Made by a program: the position numbers and the translations under genes. Shown here piece after piece: positions 1 through 7,905 of a stretch of 38,341 nucleotides of DNA. How positions within the stretch are numbered: position 1 is the stretch's first letter; each line of letters starts with the position of its first letter. The DNA lies in the NCBI GenBank assembly GCA_002438905.1, contig DJSA01000056.1, forward strand, positions 28,889 through 67,229, read 5' to 3'. The DNA comes from Bacteroidales bacterium UBA6346. GTDB lineage: Bacteria > Bacteroidota > Bacteroidia > Bacteroidales > UBA932. Below the pieces are notes generated by a model, which had not been told where the DNA came from, did not search any database, and saw only the letters and a program-made list of their open reading frames with translations.

Positions 1-17
1 TCAGCCGTCTTTTTGTT

Positions 18-1430
18 TTATTTTCTATCCAACACCTTCCAAGTTCCACCTTTCTTGGGACCGACTCTAATTATCTCTTCTGAGGACATGAGTTTCCGAA
101 CCGATTTCTCGATGCTTCTTTGTGAAATCTGCAGACACTCTGCAATTTGCGCCAAAGTAATTTCAGGATTCTCCGTCATCATCTGTTTTATTCTATCTGA
201 TGTTTTTACCGAACTTTTTACCGAACTTTCATTATCAACAATTCTCTTCGTCCAGAAGACAACAGATGTCCTGTCTATACCATTTTCTATTGACACATCA
301 TTTCCCGTAAGATTCTTCCAGCTCAAAAGTTTATGAATCCCAAAACCGACATTCTCAGCGACATCGGCGAGTCTGAACATCCTCGCAAGGGAAGGATTCC
401 TTGGATTTGTATAGCATTGCCCGCTTATTTCATTCACCTTTACAGGCATCGCCCCTCCATTTATAAATTCTACACGATTGAGAAACACATGAATACATGA
501 ACGCACCGTATTGAATTGATCCGAATGCATGAGAAAGTTTGCCAACGCTTCGCGAATGATTTCATACTGAGACATATCTCCCACATTACGCCCTTCCGAA
601 TCCAGATGGAACGGTATGTTCACAACTGTTTGAAGGCGACGGTTTATAATCCTGAACGCGTCCCAAATGTTTTCCTGCTCAGGTATCCTGTAGCTGTATC
701 GAGTCTCTGCAGTCTCCAAAGAGTCCCCCGGTATTTCAACATAATCCACACAAAATGTAGGAACATATCTCAAAACTGAGTTCCTTTTCCCGAACATAGT
801 AAGTCCGGCATAATTCAAAGTGCCGTCCTTATCCATAACATGAATCTTATAGCAGAACTCCGAATCGCTGTCAGACTCAAATGTATGTTTGGATTGCGTT
901 GAGGACAAATAACTCCGATAATCATGAAGTGTTGCCATATTTATGTCCTCAATGGATGTTCCAGATATAAACTGCTCTGACTTAATCCCGAACATCCGGT
1001 CTCTGAACATAGCCGCGATTTCCTCGTTTGTCGCACGTCTGTCTCCGGAACCGCTCCGTATAAACGTATTGTTTACGGTGCCGCCGAAATATACCGGCTT
1101 ATCCGGAGATGGCTGAACAAAGAAAGCAAGAACATTTAATCCATTTATGTCAAATTTTCTCGCCACAGGGAAAATCCGGCAATTGAACTTTTGTCCGGAA
1201 CGAAGCGTATTCAAGAAATCTGATTCGACATGCTCAACATCCGAAACCCCTTGTACGTCAAACTTCTTTCCTGCCTGATTTACGCCAAAAACAATCCAGC
1301 CTCCAGCCGTATTGCTGAACGAGCTCACGGTTTCCCAAACATTGGCAGGCACCTTACTTTGGGCTGACTTACATTCAAAGTCATCCCATTCGACACCTTG
1401 CAATTTTTTCAGAAGCTGCTCTTTTGTCAT
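18..1430 (-). CDS. AlbA_2 (Schlafen-like) domain, RecG-C/ATPase-like transcriptional regulator
   Basis: A 470-residue protein with the layout of the widespread AlbA_2-domain regulators. Residues about 12-140 match the AlbA_2 fold, with the typical pattern E..ECK near residue 19, then SSFSNTAGGWIVFGV (36-50) and IRSGSGDRRATNEEI (124-138). Residues about 285-395 resemble the HATPase-like C-terminal domain (REALANFLMHSD at 293-304, EFINGG at 321-326). Residues about 412-468 form a winged helix-turn-helix (ITLAQIAECLQISQRSIEKSV). Family members are thought to bind nucleic acid, but most have no known target. It lies 45 bases behind the membrane protein on the same strand, so the two may be co-transcribed. 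The start ATG at 1430 gives a full N-terminal domain. Family call is confident; function is not known. Confidence 0.85.
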   Translation of the reverse strand: MTKEQLLKKLQGVEWDDFECKSAQSKVPANVWETVSSFSNTAGGWIVFGVNQAGKKFDVQGVSDVEHVESDFLNTLRSGQKFNCRIFPVARKFDINGLNVLAFFVQPSPDKPVYFGGTVNNTFIRSGSGDRRATNEEIAAMFRDRMFGIKSEQFISGTSIEDINMATLHDYRSYLSSTQSKHTFESDSDSEFCYKIHVMDKDGTLNYAGLTMFGKRNSVLRYVPTFCVDYVEIPGDSLETAETRYSYRIPEQENIWDAFRIINRRLQTVVNIPFHLDSEGRNVGDMSQYEIIREALANFLMHSDQFNTVRSCIHVFLNRVEFINGGAMPVKVNEISGQCYTNPRNPSLARMFRLADVAENVGFGIHKLLSWKNLTGNDVSIENGIDRTSVVFWTKRIVDNESSVKSSVKTSDRIKQMMTENPEITLAQIAECLQISQRSIEKSVRKLMSSEEIIRVGPKKGGTWKVLDRK

Positions 1431-1475
1431 GTCATATATCTATTTCAGAGTTCCTTCGACTACAGCAGTTGCGAA

Positions 1476-3749
1476 TTAGGCGGGAACTGTTGTCCGGGTT
1501 GTATCAACAGGAGCAGCCGTCTCCTGCGCCGGGCACTCGGTCTGGGACTTAGGCTGCGGCCAGAACGGGCGGATGTTCTTCGGGAGGCAGAAATAGATTC
1601 CGACGAGGATGCCGAGGATGAGGGCGATGCCGATGACTGCCTTTTTCCACTTTGGCATCTTCTTCTCGGCGAACGGGTCGTTGCCGACGAAGACCGGCAT
1701 CTTGGCCATGCCTGTAAGGGTCTGGCCGAAGCGTACATTGACAATCACCTTGGAGTTCACAGCCCAGCCGTTGGCGTTGAGAATCGGCGCGAGGTTACGC
1801 TTGCGCAGGCTGAGCCAGGACATAATCATGGACGGTCCGGAAATGATGAGGATGATTCCGGCAATCGAGCCGACCATCCCCCAGAAACTGAGGCTGACAA
1901 AAGTCGTATATAGACCTCCGAGGAAAGTTCCTATTGAACCGAGGGCCATTCCTATCATAGCGAAGATGCCGGCAAACTTGGCGACGTCGAAAGGCTGTGC
2001 CGGAGCGGGAGCCGTGCCTGCGGCAGCCGAGGCTGCGACATTGGTTCCGGCGGCTGAAATGTCCGCAGTGGCCTTCTCAAGCACCTTTGAATCCTGCTTT
2101 GCCGCAATCTTGTTAATCTGCGTCTCGACGAAATTCCCGATTTTCTTGTACGGCGACCAGAAGGCCTGGCGGACGCTTATCGGGTTATCGACTATCTTCG
2201 TCACGACGGCATCCCAGTCGTTGCCGGCGCGGTCGTAGAAGACGGCGTTGCAGCCGACCTTGAGGTTGTTGATGTCGCCGTCGGTCATCACCGCGACGAT
2301 GGTCATCTTGGCGGATGTCTTCTTAGACGTGCAGTCGCAATAGAGCAGGAACATCCCGCTTGCTCCAGCCATCGTTCCCTGCTTGGCCATGTCAGTGACC
2401 TTTATGCAAAGGTCGCAATTGCGCTGGTCGATGTAGAGCCTGCCGGCCTGGAACACGGAGCTCATCGTGTCTTCAGTCGAATAGAAGTCGGAAAATGTCA
2501 CATAGTTGCGAAGCAGAGTGTAAAAGTCGCGGCAGAGATGAAGCAGTTTATTCACAGCCTGAATCTCGTTCACCTCGCCTTCGAGAGACTTGTCCTCCGC
2601 TATGAGCGCGTCAAGTTCGGCCTTGCGGTCTTCCTTAAGAATTTCGGAAAGGCGGTCATAGCCCAGCGATTCGACTTCAGTGCCGATCTTCGCGTCACAC
2701 CATGCCGTGTAGGCGTTGAACTTTGCGAGAATCCCGTTCCACTGCTCTTCCGTAAGGTATTCCGCCGAAGGATAGTCCGCATCGACTACCAGAGCCTTGA
2801 ACTTGTCGAAGACCGCCTTCCACGCCGGGTTAATTCCCGTAAGCGGAAGACGGGCGTCGGCATTGACCTTGGCAAGCGGGTATGCCGCAATCTCGTCCGT
2901 GCAGGCAGCAAGGTCCTTGGAGCTGATTTCGCCTATGCGCTCGGCGCTCACGTCAAGAACGGCGGTACTGTCGGAGTTGAACGCCGCGAGCTTGCAGCGC
3001 ATGAAGAAATCCGCGACCTTTTCCTTCAGTGCCGTGCAGGCGGCAAGAGCGTCAGCCGTATTGTCGCCGTAAGGGAATATCTCCTTCACTCCGGCATCCT
3101 TCCACGCCACATAGTCCGCTGCAGCCTTGTAGAACGCGGCAATCCTGTCCGCATCCACGCCTGGGTCTCCGCTTCGATCTTGAACCGCACCGAAAGAGGC
3201 GATGCACTCCTTTATTATATTCTTGAGTTCCGCGTCATCAGTAGAGTTCTCCGTGATTATGCCGTCCCCGTTGAAACGCGTTCCCGCGAATATGGCGATG
3301 CTGTTGCTGACATCGGCTATCGAAATCGTGTCCTTCTTCAGACCGAGATTTTCGAGAATCTGCCTTGCGCAGGCATATATTTTCGCGCCCTCTTCAGTCC
3401 CCGTGTTTATCGATGACAGCGGGAGTTCCGATGGTCTGTCTATGAGCACGTTCATGTCAGACAGACGGGACTTGAGCCAATCCACAGCCGCAAGCACCTC
3501 GTGCACACGAATCTTTCCATCTCCATCGAGATCAAGCAGCGCGAGCGTGTCCGGATCCATCTCAAGACCGGACGCCGGACAACTGAGCACCGTCCAGAGC
3601 TTCTGGTCAAGTTCGCCCAGATGGGCGATGTCCTCACCGGTGCTGACATTCACGCGGGTCACGCCTCCGAAAGTAGAGAACTTCCACTCATAATCACCGT
3701 TAGACTTCATTGTGCTCACCGGTGAAATCCGCTTAATCTTCTTATTCAT
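1476..3749 (-). CDS. large membrane protein with EF-hand-like calcium loop, function unknown
   Basis: I do not recognise a named family. From the ATG at 3749 the protein has 757 residues; an in-frame ATG at 3782 would add 11 residues but lies inside a perfect hairpin, and a purine-rich GAAGAAG stretch precedes the 3749 start. Residues 73-84 form a textbook EF-hand loop (DLDGDGKIRVHE: acidic residues at loop positions 1, 3, 5 and 12, Gly at 6, Ile at 8). A second, degenerate one (RFNGDGIITENS) follows. The middle is soluble, with a Cys-containing segment (RNCDLCIKV, YCDCTSKK). An Ala/Pro-rich linker precedes about three hydrophobic segments in the last 170 residues (FAGIFAMIGMALGSIGTFLGG, WGMVGSIAGIILII, AVIGIALILGILVGIYF). 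The C-terminus is a Pro/Thr-rich tail. No signal peptide is visible, so the N-terminal domain is probably cytoplasmic. It lies upstream of the AlbA_2 gene on the same strand. Confidence 0.8.
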   Translation of the reverse strand: MNKKIKRISPVSTMKSNGDYEWKFSTFGGVTRVNVSTGEDIAHLGELDQKLWTVLSCPASGLEMDPDTLALLDLDGDGKIRVHEVLAAVDWLKSRLSDMNVLIDRPSELPLSSINTGTEEGAKIYACARQILENLGLKKDTISIADVSNSIAIFAGTRFNGDGIITENSTDDAELKNIIKECIASFGAVQDRSGDPGVDADRIAAFYKAAADYVAWKDAGVKEIFPYGDNTADALAACTALKEKVADFFMRCKLAAFNSDSTAVLDVSAERIGEISSKDLAACTDEIAAYPLAKVNADARLPLTGINPAWKAVFDKFKALVVDADYPSAEYLTEEQWNGILAKFNAYTAWCDAKIGTEVESLGYDRLSEILKEDRKAELDALIAEDKSLEGEVNEIQAVNKLLHLCRDFYTLLRNYVTFSDFYSTEDTMSSVFQAGRLYIDQRNCDLCIKVTDMAKQGTMAGASGMFLLYCDCTSKKTSAKMTIVAVMTDGDINNLKVGCNAVFYDRAGNDWDAVVTKIVDNPISVRQAFWSPYKKIGNFVETQINKIAAKQDSKVLEKATADISAAGTNVAASAAAGTAPAPAQPFDVAKFAGIFAMIGMALGSIGTFLGGLYTTFVSLSFWGMVGSIAGIILIISGPSMIMSWLSLRKRNLAPILNANGWAVNSKVIVNVRFGQTLTGMAKMPVFVGNDPFAEKKMPKWKKAVIGIALILGILVGIYFCLPKNIRPFWPQPKSQTECPAQETAAPVDTTRTTVPA

Positions 3750-3766
3750 ATCTTCTTCACACACAA

Positions 3767-3791
3767 CAAGAACCGGCATCACCGGTTCTTG
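3767..3791. terminator. perfect 10-bp hairpin between frr and the membrane-protein gene
   Basis: CAAGAACCGG (3767-3776) and CCGGTTCTTG (3782-3791) are perfect inverted repeats around a 5-base loop. Read on the minus strand the hairpin is followed by TTGTTGTG, a poor U-tract. It may be a weak terminator for frr, about 210 bases downstream, or a leader hairpin 17 bases before the 3749 start codon. The rest of the 220-base gap back to frr shows nothing I can name. Confidence 0.5.
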
Positions 3792-4002
3792 AATAATTCT
3801 TAAATAACTTCGCTTTCAGCCAATTTCCCGGATCTATCAAAGCAGATACATTTCAACAATCTGTCAAAGTTGCTGAAAGAGAGGGGATGCATAAAAGGAT
3901 GAAATGCAAGGCGGACGGTGAAGATGAATACCGCAGCAACCTGATGGTTGTGAGGATTTCATCAAGACGCCCAACGCAGCAGTTCGCCTTTCAGGCGCCC
4001 CG

Positions 4003-4566
4003 TCAGACGGTCAATATGTCCTTTTCCTTTGCAGAGACCAACTCATCAATCTTCTTCACCCATGAATCGGTAGCCTTCTGCACCTTATCCTCATAGTCCT
4101 TCTGCATATCCTCCGCAAGACCATCCTTCTGAGCCTTTTTCAAGGCCTCGATGGCGTCACGTCTTGCATTACGGACAACAATCTTGGAACTCTCGCCGGC
4201 AGCCTTAGCCTTCTTTATGAGCTCCTTGCGGCGTTCCTCAGTGAGAGGCGGAACGGTGCAGCGGATGGTCTCGCCGTTGTTGGACGGTGTGAGGCCGAGA
4301 TTGGCGTCAATGATGGCCTTCTCAATGGCAGGTATCATTTTTTTCTCCCACGGCTGGATGGCGAGGGTCTTCGCATCCGGAGCAGTCACTGAAGCCACCT
4401 GCGGAACCGGAGTCATGGCCCCGTAATAGTCAACGAGAACGTTGCTGAAGATTGTGGGATTGGCCTTGCCCACCCTGTAGGTCTTGAGGTCTTCCTCGAG
4501 GAACACAACGGCGTCCTCCATATTCATCTTGGCTTCTTCCAGGATTTCGTTTGCCTTTTCAATCAT
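4003..4566 (-). CDS. frr: ribosome recycling factor
   Basis: Frr splits post-termination ribosomes together with EF-G in the cytoplasm. The 187 residues match the usual length (about 185) and show the family pattern: the N-terminal helix with FLEEDLKTYRVGKANPTIF, the central PVPQVASVTAPDAKTLAIQPW, then LGLTPSNNGETIRCTVPPLTEERR and a long charged C-terminal helix. Both domains are complete. It lies 70 bases downstream of pyrH on the same strand, a common pairing in bacteria, and is probably expressed from the pyrH promoter. Confidence 0.98.
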   Translation of the reverse strand: MIEKANEILEEAKMNMEDAVVFLEEDLKTYRVGKANPTIFSNVLVDYYGAMTPVPQVASVTAPDAKTLAIQPWEKKMIPAIEKAIIDANLGLTPSNNGETIRCTVPPLTEERRKELIKKAKAAGESSKIVVRNARRDAIEALKKAQKDGLAEDMQKDYEDKVQKATDSWVKKIDELVSAKEKDILTV

Positions 4567-4636
4567 GATGATGGTGTTATTTAGTTTTATATCTTTTTAT
4601 TCCATACGTGCACCCCGCTTCATTAGGGGCAATTTG

Positions 4637-5341
4637 CTAAACATGGATGAGTGTTCCAATCTTTTCGCCATGCACAAGTTTGAGAAGATTGCCCTTGCGG
4701 TTCATATCGAACACGATAACCGGCATGTCACCTTCGCGGCAAAGTGCAAAGGCCGTCTGATCCATTACCTTCAGATGTCCTTCCATAGCCTTGTCAAAAG
4801 TCAGTTCATCGTATTTCACTGCAGCAGGGTCCTTCTCCGGATCAGCGGTATAGACCCCATCGACACGGGTGCCCTTAAGCAGAGCATCGGCATTGATCTC
4901 AAGAGCGCGTAGAGCGGCGCCGGAGTCGGTCGTGAAGAACGGGTTTCCTGTGCCTCCTGCAAGAAGAGCCACGCCACCCCTTTCCAGCACACCCACAACG
5001 TCATCCCGCATGTAATAGCGCGCCACGGGCATCATCGGAGTCGCGGTAAAGACTTCCGCCTCAACACCTTCAGAACGCAGTGCCATGGCCAGCCCGAGCG
5101 AATTGATGACAGTTGCCAGCATACCCATCTTATCCCCGTTTACTCGGTCAAATCCCTTTCCAACACCGCTCAAACCACGGAATATGTTGCCTCCCCCGAT
5201 GACAATCGCCACCTGGAGGCCGCCTTTCACGGCCTGCGCAATCTCATTAGCATACTCGGACAGACAATTCTCGTCAATCCCCTTTCCCACAGGTCCGCCA
5301 AGGCTCTCCCCGCTAAGTTTCAACAGAACTCTTTTATACAT
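4637..5341 (-). CDS. pyrH: UMP kinase
   Basis: PyrH phosphorylates UMP to UDP with ATP in pyrimidine nucleotide synthesis. The 234 residues are full length and carry the amino-acid-kinase fold motifs: KLSGESLGG at the N-terminus, VIGGGNIFRG (phosphate-binding), the variable loop RSEGVEAEVFTA, the GTGNPFFTTDSGAALRA nucleotide region and KGTRVDGVYTADPEKD near residue 160. First gene of the pyrH-frr pair on the minus strand, with a Bacteroidota -7 box about 100 bases upstream of its start. Confidence 0.98.
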   Translation of the reverse strand: MYKRVLLKLSGESLGGPVGKGIDENCLSEYANEIAQAVKGGLQVAIVIGGGNIFRGLSGVGKGFDRVNGDKMGMLATVINSLGLAMALRSEGVEAEVFTATPMMPVARYYMRDDVVGVLERGGVALLAGGTGNPFFTTDSGAALRALEINADALLKGTRVDGVYTADPEKDPAAVKYDELTFDKAMEGHLKVMDQTAFALCREGDMPVIVFDMNRKGNLLKLVHGEKIGTLIHV

Positions 5342-5442
5342 AATAATTTAACAATTAGCAAACACCCGCAGTCCAACACGATATCAGAGGATTTCATCTG
5401 CGGCTGACATCGAGAATTTTGGCCATCAGCGTTTTTTCGGTG

Positions 5443-5450
5443 CAAATATA
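5443..5450 (-). promoter_or_regulatory. -7 box of the pyrH-frr promoter
   Basis: On the minus strand this reads TATATTTG, an exact match to the Bacteroidota -7 consensus TAnnTTTG, about 100 bases before the pyrH start. No well-spaced TTTG -33 box was found, so only the -7 part is supported. Confidence 0.5.
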
Positions 5451-5534
5451 ATTGAAATTCATCACCAAACGAAAACAAAAGAGGTTGGAGACAACAAAAT
5501 TTCCGAATAATTATGAAAGTTGGCAGAAAGAATA

Positions 5535-5542
5535 TATCTTTG
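5535..5542 (+). promoter_or_regulatory. -7 box of the sdhC promoter
   Basis: TATCTTTG matches TAnnTTTG exactly and lies 50 bases before the sdhC start. No TTTG box is present at the expected spacing. The 251-base divergent region between pyrH and sdhC holds this and the pyrH -7 box and nothing else I can name. Confidence 0.5.
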
Positions 5543-5592
5543 CACCGCTAAAGCCAAGTTTGGGCATTTGAAACTTGAATTATTGATTATCT

Positions 5593-6291
5593 ATGGCTAA
5601 CATTTTGACATCATCAATCGGAAAGAAGCTCATAATGAGCATCTCGGGGCTTTTCCTCATCCTTTTCCTCCTGCTTCACATGAGCATCAACCTCTTTGCC
5701 GTAATTGACCTCTTCACCGGAAAATACGGTGCATCCGACGGGCTTTTCCAGCTTGGCTGCAACTTTATGTCACTTCCGATTGTGACGGTGATGGTGCCTG
5801 TGCTCGCGCTCGGCTTCGTCATCCACATATTCTACGGCTGCTACCTCACTTACACGAACCTCAAGTCGCGCGGAGGTTACTGCCGCTATGCCGTTGCAAG
5901 CAAGGCAAAGACTGACTCTTTCGCGTCAAGGAACATGATCGTCCTGGGAATCATCATCCTCGGCTTCATCGCGTTCCACCTCACCCACTTCTGGGCTGAC
6001 ATGCAGCTCCAGCACTTCACAGGCGGTGAGGAGTCAAATCCTTATGACCTTCTTGACGCCACCTTCGGACGATGGTGGATCACGGTGCTGTATCTTGTCT
6101 GGTTCGGAGCGATCTGGTTCCACCTCACTCACGGCTTCTGGAGCGCATTCCAGACCCTCGGATGGAACAACGCCATCTGGCTCAAGAGACTCAAGGTCAT
6201 CGCCTACATCTTCGCAACTCTGATTTTCCTCGGCTTCGCGACTGTTGCAGTTGCAGTGTGCATCCACAATTACTGCCCATGCCTCGCATAA
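5593..6291 (+). CDS. sdhC: succinate dehydrogenase/fumarate reductase cytochrome b558 subunit
   Basis: This is the membrane anchor that binds heme b and quinone for the SdhA/SdhB catalytic subunits. The 232 residues fit the Bacteroidota b558-type subunit. Five hydrophobic segments can be seen (about residues 12-40, 55-85, 113-135, 158-182 and 200-225). Likely heme-ligand histidines lie in LLLHMSINL, VIHIFYG, FHLTHFW and FHLTHGFWSAFQT. The gene is intact with its own -7 box. Unusually, it is not followed by sdhA and sdhB: a strong terminator begins 22 bases after the stop and trpB follows. The catalytic subunits must therefore be encoded elsewhere, or be missing. Confidence 0.95.
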   Translation: MANILTSSIGKKLIMSISGLFLILFLLLHMSINLFAVIDLFTGKYGASDGLFQLGCNFMSLPIVTVMVPVLALGFVIHIFYGCYLTYTNLKSRGGYCRYAVASKAKTDSFASRNMIVLGIIILGFIAFHLTHFWADMQLQHFTGGEESNPYDLLDATFGRWWITVLYLVWFGAIWFHLTHGFWSAFQTLGWNNAIWLKRLKVIAYIFATLIFLGFATVAVAVCIHNYCPCLA

Positions 6292-6312
6292 CGATGAAAA
6301 CATAGAAACCGA

Positions 6313-6349
6313 AAGCGGTGACTCTCACAGAGCCACCGCTTATTTTTTT
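6313..6349 (+). terminator. rho-independent terminator after sdhC
   Basis: AAGCGGTG (6313-6320) pairs with CACCGCTT (6334-6341), and after one mismatch CTCT pairs with AGAG around a 3-base loop. A run of seven T follows (6343-6349). This is a textbook intrinsic terminator. Confidence 0.92.
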
Positions 6350-6407
6350 GTTATCCGCGAATATGGAAACAAAGATCCCGACAAAAATCAATGAAACCCA
6401 TAACAAA

Positions 6408-7724
6408 ATGAAACAGAAAAGATTCTTTTTGCAGGAGAATGAGATTCCGATGCAATGGTACAACATCCAGGCGGACATGCCGCACAAGCCACAGCCTATG
6501 CTCAACCCGGGGACGCACAAGCCCGTGACAGAAGACGAAATGTCGGTGCTGTTCTGTCGCGAATGCGTAAGGCAGGAATTGAACATGAAGGACCGCTGGA
6601 TTGACATTCCGGAGAAAGTCCGCGAGATGTACACCTACTACCGCTCCACCCCGCTTGTACGTGCATACGGGCTGGAGAAGGCTCTGGACACTCCGGCGCA
6701 CATCTATTTCAAGAACGAGAGCGTCAGCCCGGTGGGCTCGCACAAACTTAACTCGGCCCTCGCCCAGGCTTACTACTGCAAGGAGGAGGGAATAACAAAC
6801 GTCACTACGGAGACAGGCGCCGGGCAGTGGGGAACGGCGCTCTCATACGCGGCAAAACTGTTCGGACTTGAGGCCGCCGTCTATCAGGTGAAGATTTCCT
6901 ACGAGCAGAAGCCTTACCGCCGTTCTATGATGCAACTTTTCGGAGCGCAGGTGACCCCTTCTCCGTCAATGTCGACACGCGCTGGGAAGGACATCCTCAC
7001 GAAGAACCCTTACCATCAGGGCTCACTCGGAACTGCAATTTCGGAAGCCGTTGAACTTGCAATGACGACTCCGGAGCGGTGCAAATACACCCTCGGTTCG
7101 GTGCTGAGCCATGTGAGCCTGCATCAGACCGTCATAGGGCTTGAGGCGGAGAAGCAGATGGAGATGGCCGGTGAATATCCGGACATCGTGATAGGCTGCT
7201 TCGGAGGCGGTTCAAACTTCAGCGGCATCTCTTTCCCGTTCATGAGGCATAATTTCTTTGACGGGAAGAAGACCAGATTCATCGCCGCGGAGCCGGCAAG
7301 CTGTCCGAAGCTCAGCCACGGCAAGTTCGAGTATGATTTCGGGGACGAGAGCGGGCTCACGCCGCTGATTCCGATGTATTCCCTCGGGCATGACTTCATT
7401 CCAGCGAACATCCACGCAGGCGGCCTGCGCTATCACGGAGCCGGGGCGGTCGTGTCGCAGCTTTTGAAGGATGGGCTAATGGAAGCAGTTGACATACAGC
7501 AGCTTGACTCGTTCGCAGCGGGCGTACTCTTTGCAAAGGCCGAAGGAATTATCCCCGCTCCGGAGTCATGCCACGCAATCGCAGCGGCCATCGATGAGGC
7601 CAACAAGTGCAAGGAGGAGGGCGAGAGCAAGGTCATACTCTTTAATCTGTCCGGACATGGGCTCATTGATATGACGGCCTACGACCAGTATTTGTCCGGA
7701 AATCTTGTCAACTACACAGAGTAA
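6408..7724 (+). CDS. trpB: tryptophan synthase beta chain, TrpB2 type
   Basis: A PLP enzyme of the long TrpB2 branch, which makes tryptophan from indole and serine, usually without tight coupling to TrpA. The ATG at 6408 is preferred: it gives the usual family N-terminus (MKQKRFFLQENEIPMQWYNI), while upstream in-frame starts lie in or just after the sdhC terminator (an ATG at 6363 remains possible). The length is then 438 residues. SHKLNSA carries the predicted Schiff-base lysine K113, followed by TETGAGQWG and the glycine-rich phosphate-binding loop GCFGGGSNFSG. No other trp genes are adjacent, which is typical for stand-alone TrpB2 copies acting as indole-salvage enzymes or spare synthases; that role here is inference. 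Confidence 0.92.
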   Translation: MKQKRFFLQENEIPMQWYNIQADMPHKPQPMLNPGTHKPVTEDEMSVLFCRECVRQELNMKDRWIDIPEKVREMYTYYRSTPLVRAYGLEKALDTPAHIYFKNESVSPVGSHKLNSALAQAYYCKEEGITNVTTETGAGQWGTALSYAAKLFGLEAAVYQVKISYEQKPYRRSMMQLFGAQVTPSPSMSTRAGKDILTKNPYHQGSLGTAISEAVELAMTTPERCKYTLGSVLSHVSLHQTVIGLEAEKQMEMAGEYPDIVIGCFGGGSNFSGISFPFMRHNFFDGKKTRFIAAEPASCPKLSHGKFEYDFGDESGLTPLIPMYSLGHDFIPANIHAGGLRYHGAGAVVSQLLKDGLMEAVDIQQLDSFAAGVLFAKAEGIIPAPESCHAIAAAIDEANKCKEEGESKVILFNLSGHGLIDMTAYDQYLSGNLVNYTE

Positions 7725-7748
7725 TTCGGGAGCTGACGGCTCAAGGCG

Positions 7749-7801
7749 AAAACGGGAAACCCTCCGCTCATGAAAAAATCGCATCGGGTTTCCCGTTTTT
7801 T
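7749..7801. terminator. terminator after trpB, possibly bidirectional
   Basis: AAAACGGGAAACCC (7749-7762) pairs perfectly over 14 bases with GGGTTTCCCGTTTT (7786-7799). The loop is 23 bases and a run of six T (7796-7801) ends it. The A-run on the other side would let it also stop leftward transcription from the aminopeptidase gene. Confidence 0.85.
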
Positions 7802-7826
7802 CGCATTCTTTCGACTTCCGCACATT

Positions 7827-7905
7827 TCTAATCGTGTGTTGGAGAGGAAGTGATTATCCCACACAAGTCTATGTCTCTTAATCGTGTTGGAGAGGATGTG
7901 ATTAT
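7827..7905. repeat. pair of REP-like direct repeats
   Basis: Two copies of a roughly 28-base element lie 50 bases apart (7827-7857 and 7876-7905). Each begins TAATCGTG, contains TTGGAGAGGA and ends GTGATTA, so each is bounded by the short inverted ends TAATC/GATTA. The first copy has two extra bases. The second overlaps the last codons of the aminopeptidase gene. The pattern resembles small dispersed intergenic repeats; two units are too few and too short to call CRISPR. Confidence 0.65.

Noticed and set aside
1398..1913. Plus-strand frame of 171 codons opposite the membrane-protein gene
   Set aside because: Antisense shadow with skewed Arg/Glu/Asp/His composition and no motif.
6351..6364. 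TTATCCGCGAATAT before trpB, similar to the iteron core TTATCCGCGATTAT
   Set aside because: A single copy at a terminator/trpB junction unrelated to ATPase genes; most likely coincidence, though a genome-wide count would settle it.
6318..6408. Longer trpB start at GTG 6318
   Set aside because: It would begin inside the stem of the sdhC terminator; the ATG at 6408 gives the family N-terminus.
7827..7905. Possible attachment site or CRISPR remnant
   Set aside because: Only two imperfect units and no integrase or cas gene nearby; a REP-like pair is the simpler view.
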